From Rhizobiaceae bacterium (GTDB lineage Bacteria > Pseudomonadota > Alphaproteobacteria > Rhizobiales > Rhizobiaceae), in assembly GCA_029212415.1 (NCBI GenBank), contig JARGOF010000030.1, positions 1-59,692 of the forward strand: a DNA stretch of 59,692 nucleotides, in the 5' to 3' direction. How positions within the stretch are numbered: the first letter of the stretch is position 1; every line of letters begins with the position of its first letter. Positions 1-9,082 of the stretch are shown here, in pieces. Both the position numbers and the translations under genes were made by a program. Below the pieces are notes generated by a model. The model was not told where the DNA came from, searched no databases, and saw only the letters and a program-made list of their open reading frames with translations.

Positions 1-84
1 CCGCTGCGTCACCCGTTTTGTCTGGCGTCTCGACCGATGCGAGAGCATCGCTCTTCACCGCCTTCCTGGCGGATCGACTTGCTG

Positions 85-119
85 GATCACGAACAGAGTG
101 GGGATCACAAACAGAGTGG
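85..119. repeat. 18-bp tandem duplication
   Basis: Two copies of GATCACRAACAGAGTGG stand at 85-101 and 103-119 with one base difference, a period of 18. Because the period is a multiple of three it would keep any reading frame. All three plus-strand frames of bases 1-141 are open from the window edge until stops near 150-180, so this could be the tail of a gene cut by the window start, but I do not recognise a product. Confidence 0.5.
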
Positions 120-141
120 TTCAATCAAAGCAAGACAGGCT

Positions 142-852
142 CTACTTCGCAGTGAATGACGCAAGGCTCTGTTTCTGACGGCCCTGGGCATCAAAATTGT
201 CCGGGCTGAGCCATTGTTCAAAGGCGGCTTCCAGTTGCGGCCATTCCTTGTCGACAATGGAAAACCATGCCGTGTCGCGGTTGCGCTGTTTGTAGATGGT
301 GGCCTGGCGAAATATCCCTTCAAACTGGAAACCCAGGCGGCGCGCTGCCTGCTGTGAACCGGCATTCAGGGCGTCGCATTTCCACTCATAGCGGCGATAG
401 CCAAGTTGTGAAAAGACCCGGCGCATCAAAAGGAACATGGCTTCGGTGGCCGCTGGCGTCTTTTGCAACAGCGGCGAATAATTGATGTGCCCGACCTCGA
501 TGGAGCCATTGACCGGATCGATCCGCAAAAAGCTGGCGACGCCAACGGCCTTGCCGCTGGCATTGTCGATGATCGCATGAAACAGCGGGTCGTCGCCCAT
601 GCAGGTGGCCACCATCCAGTCGGCCAGTTCGGCCTCAGATCCGAAAGGCCCATAGGGCAGATAGGTCCAGATGCGGTTTTCGCGGTCGGTGCTGAAGGCT
701 TCGAACAGTTCCGAGGCATGATGCTGCACATTGACCGGCTCCAGCGTGCAATGGCGTCCGATCATCACGGTTCTGGGAGGCCGTTCAACCGGTTTCCAGT
801 CGGGCACTGGCGCACCGATGGGCTGGCCAAGGCTGTTGCAATGTTCTGTCAT
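142..852 (-). CDS. GNAT family N-acetyltransferase (RimJ/RimL-like)
   Basis: This 236-residue protein is probably an acetyl-CoA-dependent N-acetyltransferase of the RimJ/RimL branch of the GNAT superfamily. An N-terminal stretch (about 30-60) carries the RLxP-like start of the fold (CTLEPVNVQHHASELFEAF). A central strand-helix segment follows around residues 100-170, ending in the WKCDALNAGSQQAARRLGF pattern typical of this branch, where N and S/A residues line the acceptor site. The substrate cannot be told from sequence; proteins of this type acetylate ribosomal protein N-termini, small amines or antibiotics. It is divergent from the MocR-type regulator at 950 with a 97-bp shared promoter region, so it is a natural candidate target of that regulator. 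Family call is firm, substrate unknown. Confidence 0.85.
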   Translation of the reverse strand: MTEHCNSLGQPIGAPVPDWKPVERPPRTVMIGRHCTLEPVNVQHHASELFEAFSTDRENRIWTYLPYGPFGSEAELADWMVATCMGDDPLFHAIIDNASGKAVGVASFLRIDPVNGSIEVGHINYSPLLQKTPAATEAMFLLMRRVFSQLGYRRYEWKCDALNAGSQQAARRLGFQFEGIFRQATIYKQRNRDTAWFSIVDKEWPQLEAAFEQWLSPDNFDAQGRQKQSLASFTAK

Positions 853-949
853 GGGATCTGTTCTTTCAAAGTGGGTACCGGCTTTACCCTAGATCCGATC
901 TGGTTTATTCAAAACATCCAATTTCCATCAATCTTGCCAGACCAATTGC

Positions 950-2407
950 ATGAAAAACCCTTCGCTGATCGCCTTTTCGATAGATCGGAAATCGGACATT
1001 CCGGTTTTTGCGCAGATCTATGAAGCGATACGCCGGATGATTGTCTCCGGTGCGCTGGAGGGTGGCCAATCGCTGCCGCCATCGCGGTCATTTGCAACGG
1101 ATCTTGGCGTTTCGCGTTCCACCATCATGGCGGCCTATGAGCAGCTTGTGGCTGAAGGTTATGCCGAGGGACGCCATGGGTCCGGCCTCTATGTACGACC
1201 GATCGGCGAGGTGGAATTGCCGAGCGACCAGGTGCCTGTGAAACGGCCCGCACCGGTGCCGTCAGCGAAAAGCTCACCGACGGCCAGATTGGGCTGGCCG
1301 CTGCTTTATCCCGGTGTGCCGGATATGCGGCTGTTTCCCTATCGCCCCTTTGCCCGCTGTGTCGCACGGGTGGCCCGCGCGTCACCGCAATCCCTGGTCA
1401 TGTCCTTTGATCCCTTTGGTGACTGGCCATTGCGCGAAGCCATTGCCGCCCATGTTGCCGAATGGCGGGGCATCCAGACATCGGCCGGACAGGTCATGAT
1501 CACCGCCGGTTCCACCGATGCGCTGGAAATATGTATCCGCACCCTGATGCAGCGCGGCGAGAGGATTGCCCTGGAAGATCCCGGTTATCTGCCCTTGCGC
1601 AATTTTGTTGAAAGCCAGGGGCTGGCACCCTGCTGGCTGAAGGTCGGACCGCATGGCGCCGAAGTGCCGCCGCGCGAAACAGCTCCGAAACTGGCGGTCC
1701 TGACCCCCTCGCATCAGTTTCCGATGGGTGGTGCCATGACGCCGGACCGGCGCAGGGCGTTTCTGCAATGGGCCGATGAGGCGGGTGGCTGGATCGTCGA
1801 AGACGATTATGACAGCGAATTTCGCTATGCGGGCAGGCCGATCCCGGCGCTGGCGGGTTTTGATCAGGCCGATTTTGATCAGGCAAGCCGTGTCATCTAT
1901 GTGGGCAGTTTTTCAAAGATATTCTCAAACAGCCTGCGGATCGGTTTCCTCATTGTCCCCGAGGCGCTGACGGATTGCTTTGCCGAGACGCTTTCGCGTT
2001 TTGGCACAAAGGCCTCGATTGCCCCGCAGCGGGCACTGGCCACCTTCATGCAGGACGGCGACTTCTATCGTCATCTGCGGCGTGTCCGGCGTATTTACGC
2101 CGAGCGGCGCAACGCCATGTTCGATCTTTTGAGACGCGAGTTGGGCGACCGTGTGGGCTTTGACGATCATCAGGCGGGCATGCAGCTTGTCCTCAAGCTG
2201 CCGGATGGCTGTGACGACACACAAATTGCGTCGGATGCCCGCGACGTGGGATTATCGCCGCTGGCGCTTTCCAGCCATTTTGCCCATGACCTTTCCGGCA
2301 AAAGGCAGGTGGAAAAGGGGCTGGTTGTCGGCTTCTGCGCCCATTCACCGGAAGAAAGCGCCATGGGCATCAAAAAGCTGCGGCGGGTGATGGAAGGCCA
2401 TTGTTGA
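950..2407 (+). CDS. MocR/PdxR-type GntR transcriptional regulator with aminotransferase-like domain
   Basis: This 485-residue protein has the MocR architecture. A GntR winged helix (about 15-80, with SLPPSRSFATDLGVSRSTI as the recognition part) is followed by a linker rich in Pro and a fold-type I aminotransferase domain (about 115-480). The EDDYDSEFRY motif (284-293) and SFSK (320-323) are present; Lys323 would be the PLP-binding lysine. Proteins of this family act as PLP- or amino-acid-sensing regulators rather than transaminases. It is divergent from the GNAT gene at 142-852, and MocR regulators usually control the divergent neighbour and themselves. No strong ribosome binding site precedes the ATG. 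Regulon and effector are not visible in the sequence. Confidence 0.88.
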   Translation: MKNPSLIAFSIDRKSDIPVFAQIYEAIRRMIVSGALEGGQSLPPSRSFATDLGVSRSTIMAAYEQLVAEGYAEGRHGSGLYVRPIGEVELPSDQVPVKRPAPVPSAKSSPTARLGWPLLYPGVPDMRLFPYRPFARCVARVARASPQSLVMSFDPFGDWPLREAIAAHVAEWRGIQTSAGQVMITAGSTDALEICIRTLMQRGERIALEDPGYLPLRNFVESQGLAPCWLKVGPHGAEVPPRETAPKLAVLTPSHQFPMGGAMTPDRRRAFLQWADEAGGWIVEDDYDSEFRYAGRPIPALAGFDQADFDQASRVIYVGSFSKIFSNSLRIGFLIVPEALTDCFAETLSRFGTKASIAPQRALATFMQDGDFYRHLRRVRRIYAERRNAMFDLLRRELGDRVGFDDHQAGMQLVLKLPDGCDDTQIASDARDVGLSPLALSSHFAHDLSGKRQVEKGLVVGFCAHSPEESAMGIKKLRRVMEGHC

Positions 2408-2681
2408 GTTGCAGCAGGCTTGTAACGGCCCTGCGGCTTGACTTTTGCAGGCCATTGCTGTTTATCCGCAGCATATTCCGCAAAGAGTGAACAACTCCGA
2501 GCAGCTGACCGGGACCCGAAAAGGTTTAAAGAGATCCCGGAAGCCACCACCCGGCAGCGCGATGCGCCCCCGGGTGATTTTGTGCTTTGGTCATTTGGCC
2601 ATCGGATCGCTCAGGTCTTGTCAAAGCAGCGCGGACATACAATCTTTCGGGGATCGACCGCGAAAGAAAAAGGAATGATGA

Positions 2682-4241
2682 ATGTTTGAAAGCCTTCAAG
2701 ATCGTCTGGGTTCCATTCTCAATGGACTGACTGGCCGTGGTTCGCTGTCCGAAAAAGATGTTTCGGCAGCCCTGCGTGAAGTCCGTCGTGCATTGCTGGA
2801 AGCCGACGTGGCGCTTGAGGTGGTGCGTGGATTTACCGACAGGGTTCGCGAAAAGGCCGTTGGTGCGGATGTTCTCAAATCCATCAAGCCTGGCCAGATG
2901 GTCGTCAAGATCGTCCATGATGAACTGATCGAAATGCTGGGTGAAGAGGGCGTCGCCATCGACCTCAATGCACCGGCACCCGTCGTCATCATGATGGTCG
3001 GTCTGCAGGGCTCGGGCAAGACGACAACGACCGGCAAGATTGCCCACCGCATGACGGTGCGTGATCGCAAGAAGGTCCTGATGGCCTCGCTCGATACGCG
3101 TCGCCCTGCCGCACAGGAGCAGTTGCGCCAGTTGGGTGAACAGGCCTCGGTCGACACTTTGCCGATCATTGCCAGCCAGTCACCGGCCGAAATTGCCGTG
3201 CGCGCGGTGCAGGCGGCAAAGCTCGGTGGCCATGACATCGTCATTCTCGACACCGCCGGCCGGACCCATATCGACGAGCCGTTGATGGTCGAAATGGCTG
3301 ATATCAAAGCCAGAGCCAAACCCCACGAGATTCTGCTGGTTGCCGATGCGCTGACCGGTCAGGATGCGGTCAACCTGGCGCGCAGTTTCGATGAGCGTGT
3401 CGGTATTACCGGTCTGGTGCTGACCCGAATGGATGGTGATGGCCGCGGCGGCGCTGCCCTGTCGATGCGTGCCGTGACCGGCAAGCCGATCAAGCTGATC
3501 GGTACCGGCGAGAAAATGGATGCGCTTGAAGAATTTCATCCGCGTCGCATAGCCGACCGCATTCTTGGCATGGGTGACATCGTATCGCTGGTGGAAAAAG
3601 CCGCCGAAACGATCGACGCCGAAAAAGCCCAGGTCATGGCCGAACGCATGAAGGCCGGGAAGTTCGATCTGAACGACCTTGGTGATCAATTGCGCCAGAT
3701 GCAGAAAATGGGCGGCATGTCCGGCTTCATGGGCATGATGCCCGGCATGGGCAAGATGAAGGATCAGGTGGCGGCTGCCGGACTGGATGATTCGGTCTTC
3801 AAGCGCCAGTTGGCGATCATTTCCTCGATGACGCGCAAGGAGCGCAGCAGTCCGGAATTGCTGAAACATTCGCGCAAGAAACGCATCGCTGCCGGCTCCG
3901 GAACGAGTTCTGCAGACATCAACAAATTGCTGAAAATGCACCGCCAGATGGCCGACATGATGAAGTCGATGGGCGGCAAGGGCAAAAAGGGCGGCATGTT
4001 TGGCAAAATGATGGGCGGCCTGGGCGCCAGCATGGGCATGGGCGGCATGGGCGGCATGCCTGGTGGGCTTGACCCGTCGAAAATGGATCCGAAACAACTC
4101 GAGGCACTGCAAAAGCAGGCTGAAGCTGCCGGTCTTGGCAAGGGCGGTGGCCTGCCGGGCCTCGGCGGCGGTTTGCCGGGTCCTGGTGGTGCAAAACTTC
4201 CAGGCCTTGGTGGCCTGCCCGGATTGCCGAGGAAAAAGTGA
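2682..4241 (+). CDS. ffh: Signal recognition particle protein Ffh
   Basis: Ffh is the GTPase of the bacterial signal recognition particle. It binds 4.5S RNA and signal sequences and hands ribosomes to FtsY at the membrane. The 519 residues show the N domain (1-95), the G domain with P-loop GLQGSGKTT (107-115), DTAGR (190-194) and TRMDGDGRGGAA (248-259), and the M domain (about 300-435) with its methionine-rich segments and the RNA-binding SMTRKERSSPELL region. The C-terminus (about 435-519) is a Gly/Met/Pro-rich tail longer than in E. coli Ffh, with repeated GLPGLGG-like units. It overlaps the following chorismate mutase by four bases (GTGA), which suggests translational coupling. AGGAATGATG precedes the start. 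Confidence 0.97.
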   Translation: MFESLQDRLGSILNGLTGRGSLSEKDVSAALREVRRALLEADVALEVVRGFTDRVREKAVGADVLKSIKPGQMVVKIVHDELIEMLGEEGVAIDLNAPAPVVIMMVGLQGSGKTTTTGKIAHRMTVRDRKKVLMASLDTRRPAAQEQLRQLGEQASVDTLPIIASQSPAEIAVRAVQAAKLGGHDIVILDTAGRTHIDEPLMVEMADIKARAKPHEILLVADALTGQDAVNLARSFDERVGITGLVLTRMDGDGRGGAALSMRAVTGKPIKLIGTGEKMDALEEFHPRRIADRILGMGDIVSLVEKAAETIDAEKAQVMAERMKAGKFDLNDLGDQLRQMQKMGGMSGFMGMMPGMGKMKDQVAAAGLDDSVFKRQLAIISSMTRKERSSPELLKHSRKKRIAAGSGTSSADINKLLKMHRQMADMMKSMGGKGKKGGMFGKMMGGLGASMGMGGMGGMPGGLDPSKMDPKQLEALQKQAEAAGLGKGGGLPGLGGGLPGPGGAKLPGLGGLPGLPRKK

Positions 4242-4549
4242 CCGACATGACGAACAATCCAATGGAAACCCTGCTGGACCTGCGCCGTTCGATCGACAAT
4301 TTTGACGCCGCGCTGATTCACATTCTGGCTGAGCGGTTTCGCTGCACCCAGGCTGTTGGCAAACTCAAGGCCGAATTCGACATGCCGGCGGCTGATCCCG
4401 GACGGGAACAGCGGCAGGTGGAACGCCTGCGCAAACTGGCCGAAGAAGCAAACCTTGATTCCGACTTTGCCGAGGCTTTTCTCAATTTCATCATCAAGGA
4501 AGTCATTCGCCATCACGAGGCGATCAAACACGAAGCGAAAGGCAGCTGA
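4238..4549 (+). CDS. Chorismate mutase, AroQ type
   Basis: This 103-residue protein matches the small all-helical AroQ chorismate mutases, which convert chorismate to prephenate for phenylalanine and tyrosine synthesis. Typical features are LLDLRRSIDNFDAALIHILAER at the N-terminus with the active-site Arg, a central VGKLKAEF with the catalytic Lys, and the ending helix EVIRHHEAIK. The GTG start overlaps the ffh stop (GTGA); an in-frame ATG lies at 4247. A lone chorismate mutase between ffh and rpsP is, as I recall, a recurrent alphaproteobacterial arrangement. Hairpins follow the stop at 4532-4559 and 4571-4593. Confidence 0.9.
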   Translation: MTDMTNNPMETLLDLRRSIDNFDAALIHILAERFRCTQAVGKLKAEFDMPAADPGREQRQVERLRKLAEEANLDSDFAEAFLNFIIKEVIRHHEAIKHEAKGS

Positions 4550-4559
4550 TTTTCGCTTC
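4532..4559 (+). other. Stem-loop spanning the chorismate mutase stop codon
   Basis: GAAGCGAAA (4532-4540) and TTTCGCTTC (4551-4559) form a perfect 9-bp stem with a 10-nt loop. The TGA of the chorismate mutase gene lies in the loop. No T-run follows, so this is more likely an mRNA stability or processing element than a terminator. Confidence 0.5.
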
Positions 4560-4570
4560 ACCGAAGAATT

Positions 4571-4593
4571 GAAGCTGCCAGGCAGCAGCTTTT
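4571..4593 (+). terminator. Candidate intrinsic terminator of ffh-chorismate mutase
   Basis: AAGCTGC (4572-4578) pairs with GCAGCTT (4585-4591) around the 6-nt loop CAGGCA, followed by a short T-run (4590-4593). The stem is only 7 bp and the T-run is short, so termination may be partial, leaving read-through into rpsP. Confidence 0.5.
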
Positions 4594-4639
4594 GAACCCA
4601 CTGCAAATTTAAACAAGCAAAACACCGAAGGAAATCAAA

Positions 4640-5032
4640 ATGGCTCTTAAAATTCGTCTGGCCCGTGGTGGCTCGAAAAAACGTCCCTATTACCACATCG
4701 TCATCGCCGATGTTCGCTCACCGCGCGACGGTCGTTTCATCGAACGCGTCGGCAAATGGAATCCGATGCTTCCCAAGGACGGCGCGCGCGTCGAACTGAA
4801 TGAAGAGCGCATCAAGCACTGGATGGAACAGGGCGCATTGCCAACCGACCGTGTCCTGCGTTTCCTTGATGAAGCCGGCATTGCCAAACGCCCTGCGCGC
4901 AGCAACCCGAACAAGGCTCTGCCTGGCAAGAAGGCACAGGAACGCACAGCCGAACAGGCAGCCAAGGACGAAGCAGCGGCAGCAGAAGCTGCTGAAGCAG
5001 CGGCAGCACCTGCAGAAGCAGCGGCTGAATAG
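4640..5032 (+). CDS. rpsP: 30S ribosomal protein S16
   Basis: S16 binds 16S rRNA early in 30S assembly. The N-terminal 80 residues are classical: [20 protein letters not shown], then [15 protein letters not shown] and an [21 protein letters not shown] segment. The protein is 130 residues, longer than the roughly 80-residue E. coli form, because it ends in an Ala/Glu-rich tail from about residue 105. Such tails are common on alphaproteobacterial S16. AAGGAAATCAAA precedes the ATG. Terminator-like hairpins flank the gene on both sides, so it may be expressed at its own level. Confidence 0.97.
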   Translation: MALKIRLARGGSKKRPYYHIVIADVRSPRDGRFIERVGKWNPMLPKDGARVELNEERIKHWMEQGALPTDRVLRFLDEAGIAKRPARSNPNKALPGKKAQERTAEQAAKDEAAAAEAAEAAAAPAEAAAE

Positions 5033-5067
5033 CACCTGCCAGGGGGCGTCAGCTCCAGGTAAATTTG

Positions 5068-5098
5068 AGCGGGTGGCATTCAGGTGCTGCCCGCTTTT
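5068..5098 (+). terminator. Intrinsic terminator after rpsP
   Basis: AGCGGG (5068-5073) pairs with CCCGCT (5090-5095). The stem continues inward through two G-T pairs and GCA/TGC to about 11 bp, around the loop TTCAGG (5079-5084). TTTT follows directly (5095-5098). It separates rpsP from rimM-trmD. Confidence 0.65.
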
Positions 5099-5192
5099 CA
5101 TTATGACAGCGATTTGAAAAATCTGCGTGGCCTGTTTCAGGCAGGAAAGCGCAAGACAACACGCGAGCCTGTCCGTTGGCTCCAATCACTTG

Positions 5193-5780
5193 ATGGCGGT
5201 TCCTATGGCGAAACCTGAAAATCTGGTTCTGATGGCAATCATCGGCGGACCGCACGGCATTCGCGGTGAAGTGCGCGCCAAGCCCTATGGCGATGAACCA
5301 CTGAAACTGGGCAGTTACGGCCCTCTTGTCGATGACAAGGGCAGAACCTTCAAGGTGCTTGCCGTGCGTCCGGCCAAGAATGTGGTGGTCATGCGGCTGG
5401 AGGGCGTTTCGACCCGCGAGGCAGCGGAGGCGCTGAATGGCGTTTCCCTTTTCATCGACCGGGCACAATTGCCCGACGATCTGCTGGATGAAGACGAGTT
5501 TTTTCAGACCGATCTCGTCGGGCTTGCAGTGCATGATGCCGAGGGATCGGATTACGGAAAGGTGCTGGCCGTCCATAATTTCGGTGCCGGTGACATTCTT
5601 GAAATCGCGCAGCCAGGCAAAGCCTCGGTGATGATCCCGTTTTCCGACGCGGCGGTGCCGGAAGTGGACATGGATGCGCGCACCATGCTGGTGGAGCCGA
5701 TTGCCGCCGGTCTGATCGATGTGGACGATGAAGAGGTTTCAGGCGGGGATGAGGGATCTGACGGGGATGAGAGCCGATGA
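5193..5780 (+). CDS. rimM: Ribosome maturation factor RimM
   Basis: RimM helps mature the 16S 3' domain (head of the 30S subunit) and binds S19. From the ATG at 5193 the product has 195 residues. The N-terminal barrel carries [19 protein letters not shown], and the C-terminal PRC-barrel carries the [23 protein letters not shown] pattern. An acidic tail ([18 protein letters not shown]) ends it. The open frame reaches back to 5127, but the extra 22 residues do not look like RimM; 5205 is another possible start. Its last four bases overlap trmD (ATGA), so the pair is translationally coupled. The order rpsP-rimM-trmD-rplS is the classic bacterial cluster. Confidence 0.93.
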   Translation: MAVPMAKPENLVLMAIIGGPHGIRGEVRAKPYGDEPLKLGSYGPLVDDKGRTFKVLAVRPAKNVVVMRLEGVSTREAAEALNGVSLFIDRAQLPDDLLDEDEFFQTDLVGLAVHDAEGSDYGKVLAVHNFGAGDILEIAQPGKASVMIPFSDAAVPEVDMDARTMLVEPIAAGLIDVDDEEVSGGDEGSDGDESR

Positions 5781-6475
5781 GCTTTCGCGCCAGCGTCCTG
5801 ACGCTCTATCCGCAGATGTTTCCCGGCCATCTGGAGCAATCGCTGTCCGGCAGGGCTCTGGAGCGTGGCGACTGGTCTCTGGAAGCCGTACAGATCCGCG
5901 ATTTTGCCCACGACCGTCACAGCAGCGTGGATGACACGCCTGCCGGAGGCGGTGCGGGAATGGTGCTGAAGGCAGATGTTCTTGCCGAGGCCATCGATCA
6001 CGTCAGTCCGCCCGGTGACAATCGGCCCCGATTGCTGCTCAGTCCGCGCGGCAAACCATTGACGCAGGCGAAGGTCCGCTCGTTGGCTGAAGGCGAAGGG
6101 GTCGTTCTGGTTTGCGGCCGCTTTGAAGGCGTGGACCAAAGGGCGATAGAGGGTCGGGCACTGGAGGAAGTGTCGATTGGCGATTACATCCTGTCGGGCG
6201 GCGAGCCGGGGGCCCTGGTCCTGCTGGATGCTGTCATACGGCTGTTGCCCGGTGTCATGGGCAATGATCAATCGGGTCTCAGCGAGAGTTTCGAGGATGG
6301 ATTGCTGGAATATCCTCATTATACGCGGCCGCAAATCTGGGAAGACAGAGCAATCCCCGAGGTTCTTCTTTCGGGCAATCACAAGAAGATCGACGCCTGG
6401 CGACGTGCTGAATCGGAAAAATTGACGGCAGAACGGCGTCCGGACCTTGTTTCGGGCAAAAAAACGCAGCTTTGA
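5777..6475 (+). CDS. trmD: tRNA (guanine-N1-)-methyltransferase TrmD
   Basis: TrmD methylates G37 at N1 in tRNAs reading CNN codons and prevents +1 frameshifting. The 232-residue protein belongs to the SPOUT class with a trefoil-knot SAM site. Visible hallmarks are [20 protein letters not shown] at the N-terminus, [16 protein letters not shown], the cofactor loop [15 protein letters not shown] and [24 protein letters not shown]. The last of these has GEPGA where many homologues have GEIAA. C-terminal [21 protein letters not shown] is also typical. The start overlaps the rimM stop. Confidence 0.96.
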   Translation: MSFRASVLTLYPQMFPGHLEQSLSGRALERGDWSLEAVQIRDFAHDRHSSVDDTPAGGGAGMVLKADVLAEAIDHVSPPGDNRPRLLLSPRGKPLTQAKVRSLAEGEGVVLVCGRFEGVDQRAIEGRALEEVSIGDYILSGGEPGALVLLDAVIRLLPGVMGNDQSGLSESFEDGLLEYPHYTRPQIWEDRAIPEVLLSGNHKKIDAWRRAESEKLTAERRPDLVSGKKTQL

Positions 6476-6646
6476 TGATGACATTCGCGCGCGGGTGGTG
6501 TATCTGCCCGACCAATCGGAAAAATCCGATACCACCAAGCAAAGAATGGTGAATACGCTCCTGCCGAAATGGCAATCCCCCGAGGCAATGACCAAAGGGC
6601 ATGTTGAGCGCTCTGACCGTTTTAGAAGAATGAAAGGTAATGGACC

Positions 6647-7180
6647 ATGGATATCATCCGTGAACTTGAGGCTGAGCAGGCCGCAAAAATAGCTGAAAAC
6701 CGCAAAATGCCGGAATTCTCTCCTGGCGACACTGTCCGAGTGCTGGTCCGCGTGACTGAAGGCACCCGTACCCGTGTACAGGCCTATGAGGGTGTTTGTA
6801 TTGCCCGTTCCGGTGGCGGTCTGAATGAAAATTTCACTGTCCGCAAGATCTCCTACGGTGAAGGTGTGGAACGCGTGTTCCCGTTCTACTCACCGATGGT
6901 TGAAGGTGTTGAGGTCGTTCGTCGTGGTAAGGTGCGGCGCGCCAAGCTCTATTATTTGCGCGAACGTCGCGGCAAGTCTGCCCGTATCGTGGAAAACACC
7001 AATGTGCGTACGCGCAAGCTGAATGACGAAGAGCGTCAGGCTTTCGCTGCCGAGAAGGCGCGCGTTGAAGCTGAAAAAGTTGCAGCTGCCAAGGCGCTGG
7101 CCGCCGAAAAGGCTGCTGCAGCCGAGGCCGCCGCTGCTGAAGCTGCTGCTGCTGCCGCAGCGGAAACTGCCAGCGAATAA
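6647..7180 (+). CDS. rplS: 50S ribosomal protein L19
   Basis: L19 sits at the 30S-50S interface. Residues 1-120 match the family: [68 protein letters not shown] and [23 protein letters not shown]. The 177-residue product is about 60 longer than E. coli L19 owing to an Ala/Glu/Lys-rich tail that is nearly all alanine at its end. GAATGAAAGGTAATGGACC lies before the ATG, with AAAGG as binding site. A strong terminator follows at 7212, closing the cluster. Confidence 0.97.
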   Translation: MDIIRELEAEQAAKIAENRKMPEFSPGDTVRVLVRVTEGTRTRVQAYEGVCIARSGGGLNENFTVRKISYGEGVERVFPFYSPMVEGVEVVRRGKVRRAKLYYLRERRGKSARIVENTNVRTRKLNDEERQAFAAEKARVEAEKVAAAKALAAEKAAAAEAAAAEAAAAAAAETASE

Positions 7181-7211
7181 ATTCTGTCCTTCAGGCAGAC
7201 CCTGGATATCA

Positions 7212-7242
7212 AGCGCGCGCTTTCCGGAGCGCGCGCTTTTTT
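7212..7242 (+). terminator. Intrinsic terminator after rplS
   Basis: A perfect 9-bp GC stem, AGCGCGCGC (7212-7220) with GCGCGCGCT (7229-7237), encloses the 8-nt loop TTTCCGGA and runs into six T (7237-7242). It closes the rimM-trmD/rplS transcription block. Confidence 0.88.
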
Positions 7243-7406
7243 GTACACTTTTGCAAGAAGCCGAGATTTGTTCTCGCGGTCTTGTCTTGCAGGCTTCGTT
7301 TGTGACATTGTTTACCTATGCCGGGCGGAACCAGTCGGAACACCGAACGGCTGATCCGTTGCGGGCCGTTCTGGATAGCGCTCATTCAATCATCAGGGAG
7401 TTTTTC

Positions 7407-8204
7407 ATGTCATTGTTGAAATCTGTCATTGCCGCAGCCTTGGCTGCCGCGTTTACACCGATTGCCGCCTTTGCCGCGGATCTTCCGGATCTGGGCGGCA
7501 AAGATGTCGTCGTTGTCACGGAAAATGCCTATCCGCCGCTGCAGTTCATCGATCCCAAGACCGGCGAGCAGATCGGCTGGGAATATGATGCGATGGACGA
7601 AATTGCCAAACGGCTCAACATGAAGGTGGAGTTCCGCAACACCAGCTGGGATGCGATGATCCAGGCCGTGTCCGATGGCCAATATGATCTTGGCATGACC
7701 GGCATCACCATCAAGGAAGAGCGCAAGGAAAAAGTCGATTTTTCCGATCCCTACATGCGCTCTGAAATGTTCATGCTGGTGCGCGGTGATGAAGAGCGCT
7801 TCAACGATGCGGCGGGCTTTGCCGCGCTTGAAGACGGTCTCGTCGGCGCCCAGGCGGGCACCACACCCTTTTATGTGGCCGTCTACGATGTGCTGGACGG
7901 TGATGAGCAGAATGCCCGCATCAAGCTGTTCGAAACCTTCGGCGCTCAGGTGCAGGCATTGTATACCGGTGATGTCGATCTGGTGTTGACGGACGGAACT
8001 GCCGGACAGGGCTACGTCAAGAGCTCCGATGGGGCTCTCAAGCTTGTCGGGGAGCCAATGGGCACAGAGGATTTCGGGTTCATTTTTCCCAAGGGTTCCG
8101 ACCTGATTGCACCGATCAACGCTGCCATTGCCGAGATGAAAGCGGATGGCACGATTGATGCGTTGAACACCAAGTGGTTCCTGGACTACGAGTTGGGCCA
8201 ATAG
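7407..8204 (+). CDS. Amino-acid ABC transporter substrate-binding protein
   Basis: This is a periplasmic solute-binding protein of the polar amino-acid family (SBP_bac_3 type), 265 residues from the ATG at 7407. A signal peptide ([20 protein letters not shown]) should be cleaved near residue 25. The mature part starts with [28 protein letters not shown] and contains [34 protein letters not shown], both hallmarks of the fold. Frames opening upstream at 7023 run through rplS and are not the true start. The permease gene follows after 53 bp. No ATPase gene is next to the pair, so the system must borrow one from elsewhere. Ligand is not predictable beyond amino acids. Confidence 0.92.
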   Translation: MSLLKSVIAAALAAAFTPIAAFAADLPDLGGKDVVVVTENAYPPLQFIDPKTGEQIGWEYDAMDEIAKRLNMKVEFRNTSWDAMIQAVSDGQYDLGMTGITIKEERKEKVDFSDPYMRSEMFMLVRGDEERFNDAAGFAALEDGLVGAQAGTTPFYVAVYDVLDGDEQNARIKLFETFGAQVQALYTGDVDLVLTDGTAGQGYVKSSDGALKLVGEPMGTEDFGFIFPKGSDLIAPINAAIAEMKADGTIDALNTKWFLDYELGQ

Positions 8205-8257
8205 TCTCCATAATCTGACGCGGGTGGAGTATCTCCCCCGCCCATTGATCGGCAAAC

Positions 8258-9082
8258 ATGGCGCACAGCAGGCCTTCCAGCGACCGGGACTTCCCCTATT
8301 GGCTTGTTGCGGCCGCAGCGATTGCAATCATTGTTGCAGTGCTCATCGCCACAAATGACCTCTATCTGCAGGTCCTGTCCATTGTATCAAAGGGCGTCTG
8401 GATCACGGTTTTCGTGACGCTGGTCGGCTTTGCCTTTGCAACCCTCATTGGCCTGGTCCTGGCCCTCATGGGGCTTTCGCGCTCGCTGGTTCTGCGGCAG
8501 GTCTCGCGATTCTATGTCGAGATCATTCGCGGTGTGCCGATCCTGGTGCTGCTTTTCTATATCGCCTTTGTCGGTGCACCGGGCTTTGTACTGGCCTGGA
8601 ACTGGTTGACGCTCCCCTTGCAGGAAGCCGGGTTGGTTGATGCCCTCAGGGTGCGGGACATCTCGTTGATGTGGCGCGCCATCATTTCTTTGACGATCGG
8701 CTATTCGGCATTTATCGCTGAGGTGTTTCGTGCCGGCATTCTCTCGGTCGACGAGGGTCAGATCGAAGCGGCCGAAGCGCTGGGCCTGTCGCGTTTCCAG
8801 CGCTTCAGATTCATCGTCATGCCACAGGCGCTGCGGACGATCCTGCCGCCGCTGGGCAATGATTTTGTCGCCATGGTCAAGGATTCCTCGCTGGTATCCG
8901 TTCTCGGTGTCGCGGACCTGACCCAGATGGGCAAGGTCTATGCATCCGGTTCTTTCCGCTTCTTTGAAACCTATTCGATCGTTGCCTATATATATCTTCT
9001 GTTGACGGTGGGTCTTTCGCTGGCGCTGCGGGCCTTTGAGCGGCGGTTGCGCAAGGCCGGCAACAATGGTGGACACGGTTGA
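8258..9082 (+). CDS. Amino-acid ABC transporter permease
   Basis: This 274-residue inner-membrane permease belongs to the HisM/GlnP family. A first helix (about 14-34) is followed by the usual core: GVWITVFVTLVGFAFATLIGL, YVEIIRGVPILVLLFYIAFVG, and the EAA loop EAAEALGLSRFQRFRFIVMPQALR that contacts the ATPase. The IRGVP motif is the family signature. The insertion LAWNWLTLPLQEAGLVDALRVRDISL (about residues 112-137) is somewhat longer than usual between helices. It partners the binding protein at 7407. Only one permease gene is present, which suggests a homodimeric channel. Confidence 0.92.
   Translation: MAHSRPSSDRDFPYWLVAAAAIAIIVAVLIATNDLYLQVLSIVSKGVWITVFVTLVGFAFATLIGLVLALMGLSRSLVLRQVSRFYVEIIRGVPILVLLFYIAFVGAPGFVLAWNWLTLPLQEAGLVDALRVRDISLMWRAIISLTIGYSAFIAEVFRAGILSVDEGQIEAAEALGLSRFQRFRFIVMPQALRTILPPLGNDFVAMVKDSSLVSVLGVADLTQMGKVYASGSFRFFETYSIVAYIYLLLTVGLSLALRAFERRLRKAGNNGGHG

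Noticed and set aside
3180-4262. 360-residue frame on the minus strand across ffh
   Set aside because: His/Ala/Gly-rich shadow of ffh without any domain pattern; ffh itself is unambiguous.
6621-6637. TTTAGAA before rplS as an Irr half-site
   Set aside because: The opposite half-site TTCTAAA is missing and the place is the leader just before the rplS ribosome binding site.
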